From Hymenobacter volaticus (GTDB lineage: Bacteria > Bacteroidota > Bacteroidia > Cytophagales > Hymenobacteraceae): DNA of 64,000 bases. Positions 8,569-16,869 of this stretch are shown here, piece after piece; position 1 is the stretch's first letter, and each line of letters starts with the position of its first letter. The position numbers and the translations under genes were made by a program. The notes beneath the pieces were generated by a model. That model saw only the letters and a list, made by a program, of their open reading frames with translations, made no database searches and was not told the origin of the DNA. The stretch lies in the NCBI RefSeq assembly GCF_022921055.1, contig NZ_CP095064.1, positions 124,001 through 188,000 of the forward strand. The letters run 5' to 3'.

Positions 8569-9186
8569 ATGAGCAAGACCCTTGATGACAAACGCCAGGT
8601 GCTGGCCGCCGTGGCCACCCACCTGCCTACATATTCTCGCCTAGCCCGCTTGGCCACCAGCCTAGCCAAGACCTTCAAGCCCACCGTCGCGGCGGCCCTC
8701 GCCCGCGCCAAGACCTTAGCCTATTGGCTGTATGTCTATGAGCAGCCCGCCCTGTGCCTACAGGTCTGTCAACTGCTCAACGATATCCCATTCGAACAGG
8801 ATTACAATCGCTGGACATGGGTGGAGGCAACCCTCGCGCTGGAGTGGAAACTACGGCTTGAAGCCGGAGAATCGATCGCTGCACACGCCTGTGTCGCCGC
8901 CATGCAAGCCACCAGCGCACTAGAGGATCCCGCCGTGCAGAAGATGAATGCAGCTGCGCGCAACTATCGCTTAACGGGTGGCTTGTTAGCCGATGCCCAG
9001 ATTGCCGAGGCCGAACTCTTTGGCGATAAGATGAGTGCTACCGCCTATCGCTTGACTCAGCTGGGAGAGCTCTTGTTCATTCAGGCTCACGGCGGTTCTG
9101 CCGCATTACCCGTCCCGGAACTGGAACAACGATTTACGGCGCACCTAGCCACCTTGCGGGCTGCGTGTGGCCTTTCGCAAGCATAG
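8569..9186 (+). CDS. Helical protein, DUF6707-like
   Basis: 205 residues from the ATG at 8569 (MSKTLDDKRQVLAAVA). A TTG 51 bases upstream would add a poorly protein-like leader, so I prefer the ATG. The protein is Ala/Leu-rich and helical, with ALARAKTLAYWLYVYEQPAL, LCLQVCQLLNDIPFEQDYNR and WTWVEATLALEWKLRLEAGE. This 'YWLxVYxxxxxALxxCxxL...W.WVE' layout resembles DUF6707, a family of unknown function; I hold this at moderate confidence. The gene is framed by opposite copies of repeat B, as if it were a small cassette. Confidence 0.7.
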   Translation: MSKTLDDKRQVLAAVATHLPTYSRLARLATSLAKTFKPTVAAALARAKTLAYWLYVYEQPALCLQVCQLLNDIPFEQDYNRWTWVEATLALEWKLRLEAGESIAAHACVAAMQATSALEDPAVQKMNAAARNYRLTGGLLADAQIAEAELFGDKMSATAYRLTQLGELLFIQAHGGSAALPVPELEQRFTAHLATLRAACGLSQA

Positions 9187-9200
9187 CATCTATGAAGCAC

Positions 9201-9236
9201 CGTTTGTAAAATGACAATTGGGCCGTAACGCTTGTG
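9201..9236 (+). repeat. Dispersed repeat B, copy right of 8569-9186
   Basis: CGTTTGTAAAATGACAATTG followed by GGCCGTAACGCTTGTG matches the copy at 10928-10963 at 28 of 36 positions. CCGTAACG at 9223-9230 is also inverted at 9254-9261 (CGTTACGG), giving local hairpin potential. Confidence 0.5.
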
Positions 9237-9355
9237 CGAAAGCATTCACTTGACGTTACGGGGCTTCTGCCCCTTGCTTATCAGCTCTTTGAAAGATGAT
9301 CCTTCTTGGATCATCTCTGCAAATAATTTGCTGATTATAGGACCACAACGCGCTT

Positions 9356-10060
9356 TCACCGTGTCTGTTGATCCGGTTTTCGCGCTCGTTTGTCCTTCCT
9401 TCGGTCCGTGGCACTCCGCATACGGCAGGTAATGGTCCCGCCCCCAGCTGTGTAGCAGGGAAAGGGAATGCCTGTTTCAAAGGCGCGGCGCTGGGCCACA
9501 GTGCTTTCTGCCTTCACGGTTTGAGCCACAAACGCGAGCACCCGCTGGGCCTCGGGCAGTGCCCCTTGGGAGGCCGGGTTACCATACGACTTGACCCCGT
9601 ACGTGCTCGTCGTTGCATATTCCAAAGTGTAGCTAATGCCATCCAGAATCGGCTTCCACCCCACAATAGCCGTCTCATCAGGTAAGGCTCGCAGCTGCAA
9701 CTGTTGGAGGAGACGAAAGAGCCCGCGCACGGTGGCCGAGTCCAACGCGACCGGGACTCGGTGGATTCGGTTCGTCAGTTCCTCGTCTTTGGGACGGACC
9801 TGTTGTACCCAGTGCAGGACTTGTCCGCCGTAGCGCCCATCTACGGTCTGCCATCCCTGAACCACTTGCCCCGGCGCGTAGAATCTAAAATGAGCCGCAT
9901 GCGTCGCCACCGGCAAGCGGGGCAGCGATAAGAGCTGCTGCTGGTTACGCAACCAATCGGGAGCATGGGTCGTGTCGGCTGAAACGGATAGGCTTTGGGC
10001 CAGAACGGGGAGAGACAAACAGAAGAAAAGAAGGAGAACCAGTAACGGAAATCGCTGCAT
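9356..10060 (-). CDS. Secreted protein of unknown function
   Basis: 234 residues from the ATG at 10060, chosen because it begins a good signal peptide (MQRFPLLVLLLFFCLSLPVL, then AQ); the longer frame adds 24 unlikely residues. The mature part contains FRFYAPGQVVQGWQTVDGRY, GQVLHWVQQVRPKDEEL and a LDSATVRGLFRLLQQLQLR helix. It ends with a basic tail (TDRRKDKRARKPDQQTR) after a Cys-bearing GIPFPCYTAGGGTITC segment. No known domain was recognised. Periplasmic or surface location is inferred from the signal peptide. Confidence 0.7.
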   Translation of the reverse strand: MQRFPLLVLLLFFCLSLPVLAQSLSVSADTTHAPDWLRNQQQLLSLPRLPVATHAAHFRFYAPGQVVQGWQTVDGRYGGQVLHWVQQVRPKDEELTNRIHRVPVALDSATVRGLFRLLQQLQLRALPDETAIVGWKPILDGISYTLEYATTSTYGVKSYGNPASQGALPEAQRVLAFVAQTVKAESTVAQRRAFETGIPFPCYTAGGGTITCRMRSATDRRKDKRARKPDQQTR

Positions 10061-10408
10061 AGAACAGCCCACGAAGGGCAGCAAAGCCGAGGGGAGAAAA
10101 GGAAGAGAACCCGTTTTGTAGTTGCTAGGCATCTGGCTAGAAAGGTAGCATTGTTACACCCGAATCTGTGTCCGACTACCCGTCAAAGTACCACAATCAA
10201 AATATAGGGGGAGTAGAGCCAAAACTACTCTTATTTTAAGAGCGGGGGTATAACAAGTAATATGTTAATCAACTTTACCCGGAAACTGGTCTAATAATCA
10301 TAGGCCACTGTTTCGTGTTTTTATCTAAATTTTATCTTGCCTCAAAGGGTAGTCACACATGCTCCTACTTGCAAATGGGCTTTCCATCCCTACTGTTGTT
10401 GATTGGTT
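10061..10408. other. Divergent spacer between two short genes
   Basis: About 350 bases between the divergent genes 9356-10060 and 10409-10804. The sequence is AT-rich from 10190 to 10350 and contains a short inverted pair (AACTACTCTTATTTTAAGAG region). No promoter could be assigned with confidence and no repeat A or B copy was found. Confidence 0.35.
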
Positions 10409-10804
10409 ATGCCTAAAGTAATAAGATTGTTTTCGCTTGTCGGGTTGCTTGCTTGTCAGTCGCCGCACTACCAGCTAGGTGACCTAGTCAATGTTGAGGC
10501 TATTGATTCTATCACCGTGCGTAATAACAGGGGGGAGTCTACCTTGCGGCCCGTCGAATTGCGCAATTTCAAACGCGTGCTAGCGGCTATGGCGTACCGT
10601 CCCAAGGCCGACGTAAAACTAGGGGCTATTGGGTTTACGGCGTACAGGCAGGGGAAGCAATACTGGATAGAGTCAGCGACCCATAGTCCGTATCTGAGGG
10701 TTCCTCGACAGTTAGTTGACTCCGCACAACAGGCGAAGCTTGCGGAGCCAACTCTAGCCGCTGACCCCGGGCTGATTTTCGAATTTGCATCTCCCTCAAC
10801 CTAG
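10409..10804 (+). CDS. Small putative lipoprotein
   Basis: 131 residues from the ATG at 10409, with a lipoprotein signal MPKVIRLFSLVGLLAC (lipobox L-L-A-C, Cys16). The mature part is a short beta-rich domain: VNVEAIDSITVRNNRG, LRPVELRNFKRVLAAM, GAIGFTAYRQGKQYWIES. The layout of strand, strand, helix and strands resembles small periplasmic beta-lactamase-inhibitor-like or PepSY-like folds, but nothing decisive is present. Followed by copies of repeats A (10825) and B (10928). Confidence 0.7.
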   Translation: MPKVIRLFSLVGLLACQSPHYQLGDLVNVEAIDSITVRNNRGESTLRPVELRNFKRVLAAMAYRPKADVKLGAIGFTAYRQGKQYWIESATHSPYLRVPRQLVDSAQQAKLAEPTLAADPGLIFEFASPST

Positions 10805-10824
10805 ACAACTACCACTAGATTTCT

Positions 10825-10850
10825 ATCTGTCCGAGAAGTCCAATTATGTA
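10825..10850 (-). repeat. Dispersed intergenic repeat A, copy 3
   Basis: Read on the minus strand this is TACATAATTGGACTTCTCGG then ACAGAT, one more instance of repeat A, here inverted relative to copies 1, 2 and 4. It lies between convergent genes 10409-10804 and 11026-11529. Confidence 0.5.
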
Positions 10851-10927
10851 CAGTAGAAAGCCGCTGCGGGTGCGCATGGCGTAACTCTTCACTCGCCCAG
10901 CGGGGGCCTGGACCTTTTGTGATTAAC

Positions 10928-10963
10928 CGTTCTTAAAATGCCAATTAGTTCGTAACGGCTGTG
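10928..10963 (+). repeat. Dispersed repeat B, right-hand copy
   Basis: CGTTCTTAAAATGCCAATTA then GTTCGTAACGGCTGTG. CCGTTCTTAAAATG at 10927-10940 is also the exact inverse of CATTTTAAGAACGG in the 7771-7787 copy, so repeat B occurs in both orientations about 3.1 kb apart. Confidence 0.5.
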
Positions 10964-11025
10964 AATCACCTACTATAAGGTGTTAAATGATTAAGAAGGG
11001 CTTCTCGATCATCGTTCAACCAGGG

Positions 11026-11529
11026 TTATGAACTTAACCGTTGTAACTGGTAGGTTGCGGCGGTCCGGATGGCGGGTATTGCCGAACCGGCTAACAGCGT
11101 CAATTTCTCCTTCGCTTCTTCTGTTCCGATATCATGGAGCGCATAAGTGGCCTGCACGGCGATGGTATAGTTGCCATAGCAATTCAAATCCGGTATTTCA
11201 ATAGCGGCTTGATACAAGGGGTCAATACTGACCGGATCTTGCAAGGCTTGTAGCCAATGCACAATGTTTTCGTGCATGTAGTGCCAATCGACGACAACGA
11301 GTTCCCCCAAAATTGCCGTCAGGCCTACGGGAACTCCGGGCGCTAGGTGGCTAATCATCAAGGCATAGTCGACGTCTTCCGCACTCTGTTCCTGATACGC
11401 TCTTCTTAGTAACTGGACGAGATACTCCGGATGTTGCGCCACATTGAGAGGAAACTGAGCCAAGAACTCTTCTCGGCTGATCTCTTTCCTATAAAGCGCC
11501 TCAATAAGCGCTTGTTCTGCTTGGGTCAT
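11026..11529 (-). CDS. HEAT-repeat-type protein
   Basis: 167 residues, all-helical. The N-terminal MTQAEQALIEALYRKEISRE and EEFLAQFPLNVAQHPEYLVQ are followed by helix pairs typical of HEAT solenoids: ALMISHLAPGVPVGLTAILG, DPLYQAAIEIPDLNCYGNYT, and a clear last repeat, TEEAKEKLTLLAGSAIPAIR followed by TAATYQLQRL. Such small HEAT proteins bind partner proteins and are common as toxin immunity proteins; binding here is inference. Well-formed start, no membrane segments. Confidence 0.8.
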   Translation of the reverse strand: MTQAEQALIEALYRKEISREEFLAQFPLNVAQHPEYLVQLLRRAYQEQSAEDVDYALMISHLAPGVPVGLTAILGELVVVDWHYMHENIVHWLQALQDPVSIDPLYQAAIEIPDLNCYGNYTIAVQATYALHDIGTEEAKEKLTLLAGSAIPAIRTAATYQLQRLSS

Positions 11530-11816
11530 GCTAGAAATATAGGCTAGGAAGAGAGTCTTACGAGGCGAAGAAAGGACAACGTAACACGCACTCGATAGTA
11601 CCAGGCTCGCCTAACCTCAAAGGAAAAGTACCACCTAGTTAGACGAGTAGTACATACCTGAAATTACTATTATTTCTAGAACAGTGTTATAAAAACTCTT
11701 ATGTTGATGACTTAAATAAAGTAAGCTTATCTGTAGAACCACTAAGTAGCAATGTAGAAAAGTACTGTTTTCTTGCCTTTACAATTGAGGACCCTTGTGA
11801 TGTTAAATTCGATTCC
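11530..11816. other. Divergent spacer between two short genes
   Basis: 287 bases between the divergent genes 11026-11529 and 11817-12260. AT-rich from 11660 to 11780. No repeat copy or promoter could be assigned. Confidence 0.35.
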
Positions 11817-12260
11817 ATGGAGCTAGACTATCTACATTTCAGAAGTGATCAGGCAGGTAGTGGATTGTGTTCGTGTGCAAGTGATACGCGCATTCATCTA
11901 CAACCACTTATTGCTGCCTTCAATCAAAAACATAACCTGACGATTGGCTCCTCTGAACTAGTCATCTTGGAGGGGGCCCAACTGGTAGAGGCTACGCAGC
12001 TTCTAGAGCATGAGCTAGTCGATTTGATAGACAACCATCATGTGGATGCCGATCCAACTGGTTTTGGCAGAAAAGCGGTATGCATAACTATTCTGGACAG
12101 ATCGCTTATCTTGAATGATTTCTCCTGTACAACCGATCAGATAATCTCTCGCTTGAACGGAATCTGGAAAGTCTTCGACCATACTGTACAAGCAGCCGGC
12201 AGGGTAAGTGTTTATGGAACGGACACTGTAACAGCAGCTGATATTATGCCTCGTAAGTAG
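11817..12260 (+). CDS. Hypothetical soluble protein
   Basis: 147 residues. It starts with MELDYLHFRSDQAG and a Cys pair (LCSC). The remainder alternates strands and helices (IHLQPLIAAFNQKHNLTIG, LVEATQLLEHELVDLIDN, GRKAVCITILDRSLILNDFS). No signal peptide or membrane segment. Codon use is more AT-rich than the enzymes of the window, as in several other genes of this island, which fits recent acquisition. No family recognised. Confidence 0.65.
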   Translation: MELDYLHFRSDQAGSGLCSCASDTRIHLQPLIAAFNQKHNLTIGSSELVILEGAQLVEATQLLEHELVDLIDNHHVDADPTGFGRKAVCITILDRSLILNDFSCTTDQIISRLNGIWKVFDHTVQAAGRVSVYGTDTVTAADIMPRK

Positions 12261-12407
12261 GATTCTCTATTGCTTAGTTAATTCAATGAAATTAGTAGCC
12301 TCTCACACAAGCTCTAGCACTGGCTCAGCTCAAATAGGTGCAACTGTCCTTGAGTAGTTGGAGGTTCGTCTATTCTATGAACCTGTCCCTGTAGTTAGTA
12401 TCAACCA

Positions 12408-12824
12408 CTACCCCTTATGCTCCGCGTCCGGTGAGCGAAACGGTTTGGTGGGGCAGAGCACTTCGCGCACGCCAACCAAAGACACGAGGAAGAGCGACAA
12501 GATGTGCAGGATCATGCTCTCACTGTATGGACGAAACAACTCCAGCAAGGCGCGCACATTGCCAAGCACCAGCCAGGCCACGAGCAGCACGAATAGATTG
12601 CACCCAATCCGGTTCGCGGTCAGCAAATCCGCATAGCCCTCTCGCTGCTTCAAGCAAGCCAAGTTAACGAGTCGCGTTACCAGGAGGACGATGGCGAGGA
12701 CATAGCCCCAGTTTTGATAGAGTTCAGGCAGGTGCTCATGAGAGCGATAATAGAAGTAGAGATAAGGTTGATAAAGTAGAACAAAGACTACAACGGGTAG
12801 AATAGCCGTGAAGAAACTTTTCAT
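12408..12824 (-). CDS. Small four-helix membrane protein
   Basis: 138 residues with hydrophobic segments at about 5-25 (FFTAILPVVVFVLLYQPYLY), 42-60 (VLAIVLLVTRLVNLACL), 72-92 (IGCNLFVLLVAWLVLGNV) and 103-120 (MILHILSLFLVSLVGV). A short positively charged end follows. No conserved motif was recognised. The layout is similar to the tandem membrane proteins at 62437-63691, but sequence similarity is not evident by eye. Confidence 0.7.
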   Translation of the reverse strand: MKSFFTAILPVVVFVLLYQPYLYFYYRSHEHLPELYQNWGYVLAIVLLVTRLVNLACLKQREGYADLLTANRIGCNLFVLLVAWLVLGNVRALLELFRPYSESMILHILSLFLVSLVGVREVLCPTKPFRSPDAEHKG

Positions 12825-13228
12825 GCGAGCAGGCGCCCTATAGTGATGGATGAAAAGGGAACTAGGATTTCAAGTCCGCGATTCTGACACTTTCACTCAG
12901 CCGTTCCTAGGCAAGCTAAGATAGATAAAAGTGCGAAATAAGGCCGGGCTTCTCAGGCTGCTAGAACCTAAGAAAAGCTAGTTAACATAAAGTTGCTTCT
13001 CGGACAGTTATTGAAATCAGTACAGTTTTCGGCTGGCTGCACCGCATCGCTCGATGTGGTACTTGAGTGAGGGCAGAACTTTTAGTTGAGGGTGTTTACG
13101 AAGTGCGCCCATACGGGACATTTGGTGCCGGCCGAATCGCGGTGCAGTTGGTCGGCATTACGAAGAAATGTCTTCATCGGGCCTATACAATACGACCGTT
13201 GGCTGATTTGGCTTTTGGAGGTCAGCTG
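12825..13228. other. Spacer with repeat A, no convincing gene
   Basis: About 400 bases between two minus-strand genes. It contains repeat A copy 4 (12983-13009). A plus-strand frame at 13067-13273 gives a composition unlike a normal protein and overlaps the next gene, so I do not call it. Confidence 0.4.
12983..13009 (+). repeat. Dispersed intergenic repeat A, copy 4
   Basis: TAACATAAAGTTGCTTCTCG then GACAGTT. Somewhat diverged in the middle but keeps ACATAA at the left and CTTCTCGGA-AGTT at the right, with the same spacing as copies 1-3. Confidence 0.5.
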
Positions 13229-13654
13229 TTAAATAAAAACGCCCATCGTCCCCGAATACCAATACCGGGTTAGCAAGCCCTCCTTCACCAACTCTTCTAA
13301 GACCTGCTCTACTTGTTCCCCGTTCGTCAGGAAGGGGTATTTTGCTTGTATGGCCGGATTGCTTTCTAGAAAATCAACCAGAAACCAGAGGTCAATGCCG
13401 CTACAGCCTCCATCTCGGGCGTAATCAAAATCTACCGTGAATGCGGGCGTGGTGATCTTGCAGCCAGCACCATGGAAGTGGTAGCGCACTTGCTGTAAAG
13501 CATCGAGATACCCGGCCCGAACACCCGGGCTTACCTCGGGTCGTTGAAAGCCTTTTTCTTGTTCGGACTTCGCATTCAACAGCGCTACGGCCTGATAGAC
13601 AGCAGCTTGGTACTCGTGAAGCAGGGCCACTACTTGTTGCTTGACGGCGGGCAT
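13229..13654 (-). CDS. DUF6896-like protein
   Basis: 141 residues from the ATG at 13654 (MPAVKQQVVALLHEYQAAVY). The longer frame to 13789 overlaps the tail of the DUF3592-like gene, which favours the shorter start. Conserved-looking features are a VRYHFHGAGC segment (residues 65-74), VDFDYARDGGCSGIDLWFLV and a final helix EQVEQVLEELVKEG with a TRYWYSGTMGVFI end. This HFHGxGC...VDFDY order matches my recollection of DUF6896, a family reported near polymorphic toxins; function unproven. Confidence 0.7.
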   Translation of the reverse strand: MPAVKQQVVALLHEYQAAVYQAVALLNAKSEQEKGFQRPEVSPGVRAGYLDALQQVRYHFHGAGCKITTPAFTVDFDYARDGGCSGIDLWFLVDFLESNPAIQAKYPFLTNGEQVEQVLEELVKEGLLTRYWYSGTMGVFI

Positions 13655-13746
13655 GGGAAAAGGAGAGAGGGTACTGGAACGGCCTGCTAGTGAGCAGCCC
13701 AGTTGCTGGACCGGTTTGCTAGTGGTTCCTTTCTTGTATACTGTGC

Positions 13747-14164
13747 TTAAGGCGCATTGTACCACTTGATGTACCTGATCAAAGGCCATATGCTGGCGAT
13801 ACTCAACCCAAATAGGAGCATCATTCCATAGCCCTGATACTTCTCCTTTTCACTATTGATGATGGCCTGCTCTGGCTGCGCGGGCAGAAACAGCACGTCG
13901 ACTGTGTCGTGCAGTTGATAGAGCGGGTCGCTATCGTGAATGCGGTTATAAGACGGTATATGGCTGCTGGTGGTAGGTAAAGTGAACCCGAAAACTCAGC
14001 GCGCTTTCTATCTCCTCGATCTGCACCACTGTTCCGGGTCGGGTAATACCCTTTTTTTCCAGCACAGTTGAAGTGTACAGGCTCCACAGCGCTACCCCCA
14101 CCACTAGCCAACCGGCCAAGGTGAGAAAGCCGAGCACGAGCCGATTGAATACTCTTTCCTGCAT
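13747..14164 (-). pseudogene. DUF3592-like membrane protein, frameshifted
   Basis: The first frame (MQERVFNRLVLGFLTLAGWL, one membrane helix, KKGITRPGTVVQIEEIESAL, FRVHFTYHQQPYTVL) stops early. The continuation lies in another frame: NRIHDSDPLYQLHDTVDVLF, LPAQPEQAIINSEKEKYQG, then a second membrane helix (MMLLFGLSIASIWPLIRYI) and a TAA at 13747. Helix, extracellular beta domain with 'G.V..I.E......V.F.Y...PY', 'Y..GD.V.VLY.P..P..A.I' and helix is the DUF3592 plan. The joint is near 13945-13952, where TTATAACC would read in frame as TTATATAACC, i.e. a lost TA. Real decay or consensus error is undecided. Confidence 0.65.
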
Positions 14165-14425
14165 AAGACTAGGTAATCCCGATTGGATCGCGAAAGAGAA
14201 GGAATCAGAAAGTGTGCTGCCTTGCTAAAGAACTACTGTAGACCCTATCGATCCCAGCTTGCCAAACTACCACTTTTTACAAGGTTGAGTTTATAGAAAA
14301 CAGTGCCTTAATAACTGGTTTCAAGAAAACAACTGAGTAGCTCCCAATCTACCTTCTTCCTTTTGTTTACTTGACGCCTACTTGTAGGAGTAGGTACTTA
14401 AAGAAAACATCTAAATTCTGGCGAT

Positions 14426-14722
14426 ATGGATAACAGGCCATCTGTAGACTTTAACCGAGTTAGTGACTTTATCACGCAAACCTTGGCGCAGGTGAAAGCG
14501 CAGCTAGAGGAAGATACGGCTGGGTTTGTGCGCCATTACCTGGACCATGCGGAGTATGAAATGGTGTTTGAAGGCTTGTTTATAGGCATTATGAAATTAC
14601 CCTATCGGCCAGCAATAGATTTGGCCACTGCATTGACTATAGCTAGCGACCTGCGATTAGATCAGGAAGCGATGTATGACGCGTTCTTTTTCAACAACCT
14701 GTGCACCTATGCGGCTCACTAG
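14426..14722 (+). CDS. Small helical protein, MafI-immunity-like
   Basis: 98 residues, helical and acidic. The stretch EDTAGFVRHYLDHAEYEMVF followed by EGLFIGIMKL has the pattern 'V..YLDH.EYE.A.E.L' known from MafI-type and related immunity proteins, and the length (about 90-100) also fits. The C-terminal half (AIDLATALTIASDLRLDQEA, MYDAFFFNNLC) is less typical, so this is a tentative comparison. No toxin gene accompanies it. AT-rich leader region upstream. Confidence 0.65.
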   Translation: MDNRPSVDFNRVSDFITQTLAQVKAQLEEDTAGFVRHYLDHAEYEMVFEGLFIGIMKLPYRPAIDLATALTIASDLRLDQEAMYDAFFFNNLCTYAAH

Positions 14723-15010
14723 AAGCCTTTGATAAGGTGCTGGTTGCGTTGTGAGGTGCTTGCTGAAACGAAAGTCAATAAGTGGAATGATTAGCTACTA
14801 CTTATCCTGGCTTTGGTCGCCGTCTTCTTCTAATCTCTTACTGTTTGCTATCGCGGGGGCAGAAAACAGAATTACGCGGGAGACAAAGGGCCTGATAAGA
14901 AGAATCTTGCGTTAGCAGCTGGTGTTCGAATTACCTTATCATAAATCCCTCGAGAAAACCACGTTTTTGAGGGTATTGACAGGGGGGTTGAAGCCGTTCG
15001 AAATAGGGAT

Positions 15011-15160
15011 GTGTCTGTTGCAGAACTCAATCCGTATTGTGGAAAAGGTGTGTTTAGTCCCTGGAGCGCTGAGAGTAGTAGCGCTAATGAGGGTTTTTAG
15101 TCTGCTTTACTCGCTGTTGCTAGCCATTCAATCCCTTGTTGGAAGTTCTGCAACAGCCAC
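15011..15160. mobile_element. MITE-like element, second copy of the GTGGCTGTTGCA ends
   Basis: GTGTCTGTTGCAGAAC (15011-15026) and its inverse ending CTGCAACAGCCAC (15145-15160) match at 15 of 16 positions and bound 150 bp. The ends match those of the 151-bp element at 3310-3460, while the interiors differ. A short plus-strand frame across it has no protein character. It abuts the 3' end of the gene at 15165-15866. Confidence 0.55.
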
Positions 15161-15164
15161 GGAT

Positions 15165-15866
15165 CTAATTGGAACGGTCAAAAGGATTTTTTACCATCTC
15201 TGCGTCCCCTTTAGGTGGTAGGAGCCGATAGCCGATCGTAAGCGAGTAACTAATCATCTTATCGTGCCGGTTGGTAGCAACCCCTTCATAAAAGTAGTGG
15301 GCTGCCACTAGGCCGTTCCACTTGTGGTTGGCCGACGCAAAGCGGGCGGCTACATCGGCCGTCGCGGTTTCCACCCGAATGAATTGGTTAAAGGGGCCAT
15401 TCCGTAAAAAGAACTGCTGGCCGGAATTGGCTAGGCCCCAGCCCACGGCAAAAGCGATCGGTTTATACCAGCGCGCGTGGCTGGGATGCAGGCGTTTGCT
15501 GAGCCAGAACTGATGGTCCAGGATCAGCTCTTTTTTATCCACTAGCGTCCCACCTGTACTATCTGCATTATACTGAAATACGCTGTGGACATAGCCATAG
15601 CGCAGAAAGGGGGTATAACTGAGGGCGATTTCGCGGCCCACGGCGATTTCCGGCCCAATGGCCAAGGCCTGCAAGTTGCGCTCGTAGTTGTAGGGAACGT
15701 ACACGTTACTGCGGACCGCGTTGAGATTAAAGAAGTTCATCACCGTACTGCGGGCGCGTATACTAGGCGTGATCTGCAGCGGAAAGCGGGCGTGCTGCGC
15801 CCAGCCCGTGCTACAGACTAGGACAAGAGGAATAGGAAGGCAAGCACGACGAATAGCAGTAGTCAT
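15165..15866 (-). CDS. Outer-membrane beta-barrel-like protein
   Basis: 233 residues from the ATG at 15866, chosen because it opens a signal peptide (MTTAIRRACLPIPLVLVCS, then TGWAQ). The mature part alternates short strands with aromatic ends (YVPYNYERNLQALAIGPEIA, IALSYTPFLRYGYVHSVFQY, LILDHQFWLSKRL, WYKPIAFAVGWGLANSGQQF, MISYSLTIGYRLLPPKG), typical of an eight-strand or larger outer-membrane barrel. Function unknown. Its stop is five bases from the end of the neighbouring MITE-like element, so the element may have inserted just beyond, or supplied, the end of this gene. Confidence 0.7.
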   Translation of the reverse strand: MTTAIRRACLPIPLVLVCSTGWAQHARFPLQITPSIRARSTVMNFFNLNAVRSNVYVPYNYERNLQALAIGPEIAVGREIALSYTPFLRYGYVHSVFQYNADSTGGTLVDKKELILDHQFWLSKRLHPSHARWYKPIAFAVGWGLANSGQQFFLRNGPFNQFIRVETATADVAARFASANHKWNGLVAAHYFYEGVATNRHDKMISYSLTIGYRLLPPKGDAEMVKNPFDRSN

Positions 15867-16278
15867 AAAAAGGCGAAAGGGGGTGAGGTATTCGGAACGA
15901 AGCACTTCAAATAACCAGTATATAGTGGTTGATATACTCGCCGATACAAGTGGCCCTTTATAATCTTGGGTTAACGGCCGACAAAGCGTAGGATACCGAA
16001 AACCCGTTGTAGGTGCTGCGCCAGCTGTTGAGCAGAACGCCTGCCCGCTTACAAGCTGCCACTTAGCTGGCGGAAGGGTGGATACAGTTAAAAAAGACTG
16101 TCCAAAAAAGGGGCGAGAAACGTTCGCAATAAACGCTGTTTCCAACACGCTGTGGGGGTGGCATTAGTCGTCCAAAAATTGTTCCTTTTTGGAACAGCTA
16201 TTTCTACCATGCAACTGCATCGCAAAAGGGAAGGCCTAGTCGATACGGTAGGTGTTTTACCTGCGCTCTATCACCTCC

Positions 16279-16656
16279 ATGACTGATAAGCTTGTCCTTT
16301 TGACTTCCCGTTGCGTACCCACCAGTTCTTTCCTGCCCTTGGCCATGAGCACTGGCGGTGCCTCTTCTGACGAGGGCAGTTGGTATGGACTTGGAATTCC
16401 AGTGGTTGTGGGGCTTCTCGTCGGCGTTCCGTACTTCCTCAGTTGGGCCACGTGGGCCCTGTTGCAACGAGCCTATCCGCACCCTCAGGTGGAGCCCCTG
16501 GCCGCTATCCTAGTCGGCTGTACCGTTACGTTGATAGGTGTACCGCTTGCTCAATCGCTGCTTGGGGAGGCCTGGTTTGTCCCCGCCTTCGTCGGGCTGC
16601 CACTTATCGGAACAGGCGTGGGGTATGGCCTTGCACGCCGGGTAGTCGATCAATAA
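16279..16656 (+). CDS. Small membrane protein, unknown function
   Basis: 125 residues from the ATG at 16279 (MTDKLVLLTSRCV); an ATG at 16345 is also possible. Three hydrophobic segments at about 45-65 (YGLGIPVVVGLLVGVPYFLS), 78-96 (PLAAILVGCTVTLIGVPLAQ) and 100-117 (AWFVPAFVGLPLIGTGVGYG). Glycine-rich helices, no recognised motif. Confidence 0.55.
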   Translation: MTDKLVLLTSRCVPTSSFLPLAMSTGGASSDEGSWYGLGIPVVVGLLVGVPYFLSWATWALLQRAYPHPQVEPLAAILVGCTVTLIGVPLAQSLLGEAWFVPAFVGLPLIGTGVGYGLARRVVDQ

Positions 16657-16758
16657 ACGCCTTCGCTTTCACAAGGGAGCGCATCCAACAAGTGGTCGGG
16701 TTACATGCCATTTTCTAAACGTTCTTTGTAAGGTACCCAAAGTAACGCCATATAGGCG

Positions 16759-16777
16759 TGATAAGGACCCCTTATCA
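16759..16777. repeat. Palindrome C (TGATAAGG..CCTTATCA), copy 1
   Basis: TGATAAGGACCCCTTATCA, an almost perfect 19-bp palindrome. The same motif occurs at 24528, 42981 (degenerate), 51569 and 55361, always outside genes. Confidence 0.55.
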
Positions 16778-16869
16778 TAACTCAAATCTCCGATTACCAA
16801 TCCTTCTATTTTTCAGATTAGAGTGTCGGAGTGGTTTTGGTCAACACCTAGAAAGGGCTGTCGGCCGAT

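Noticed and set aside
4853..13009. Integron attC array
   Set aside because: Repeat A lacks the GTTRRRY/RYYYAAC core pair and no integrase was seen; genes occur in both orientations.
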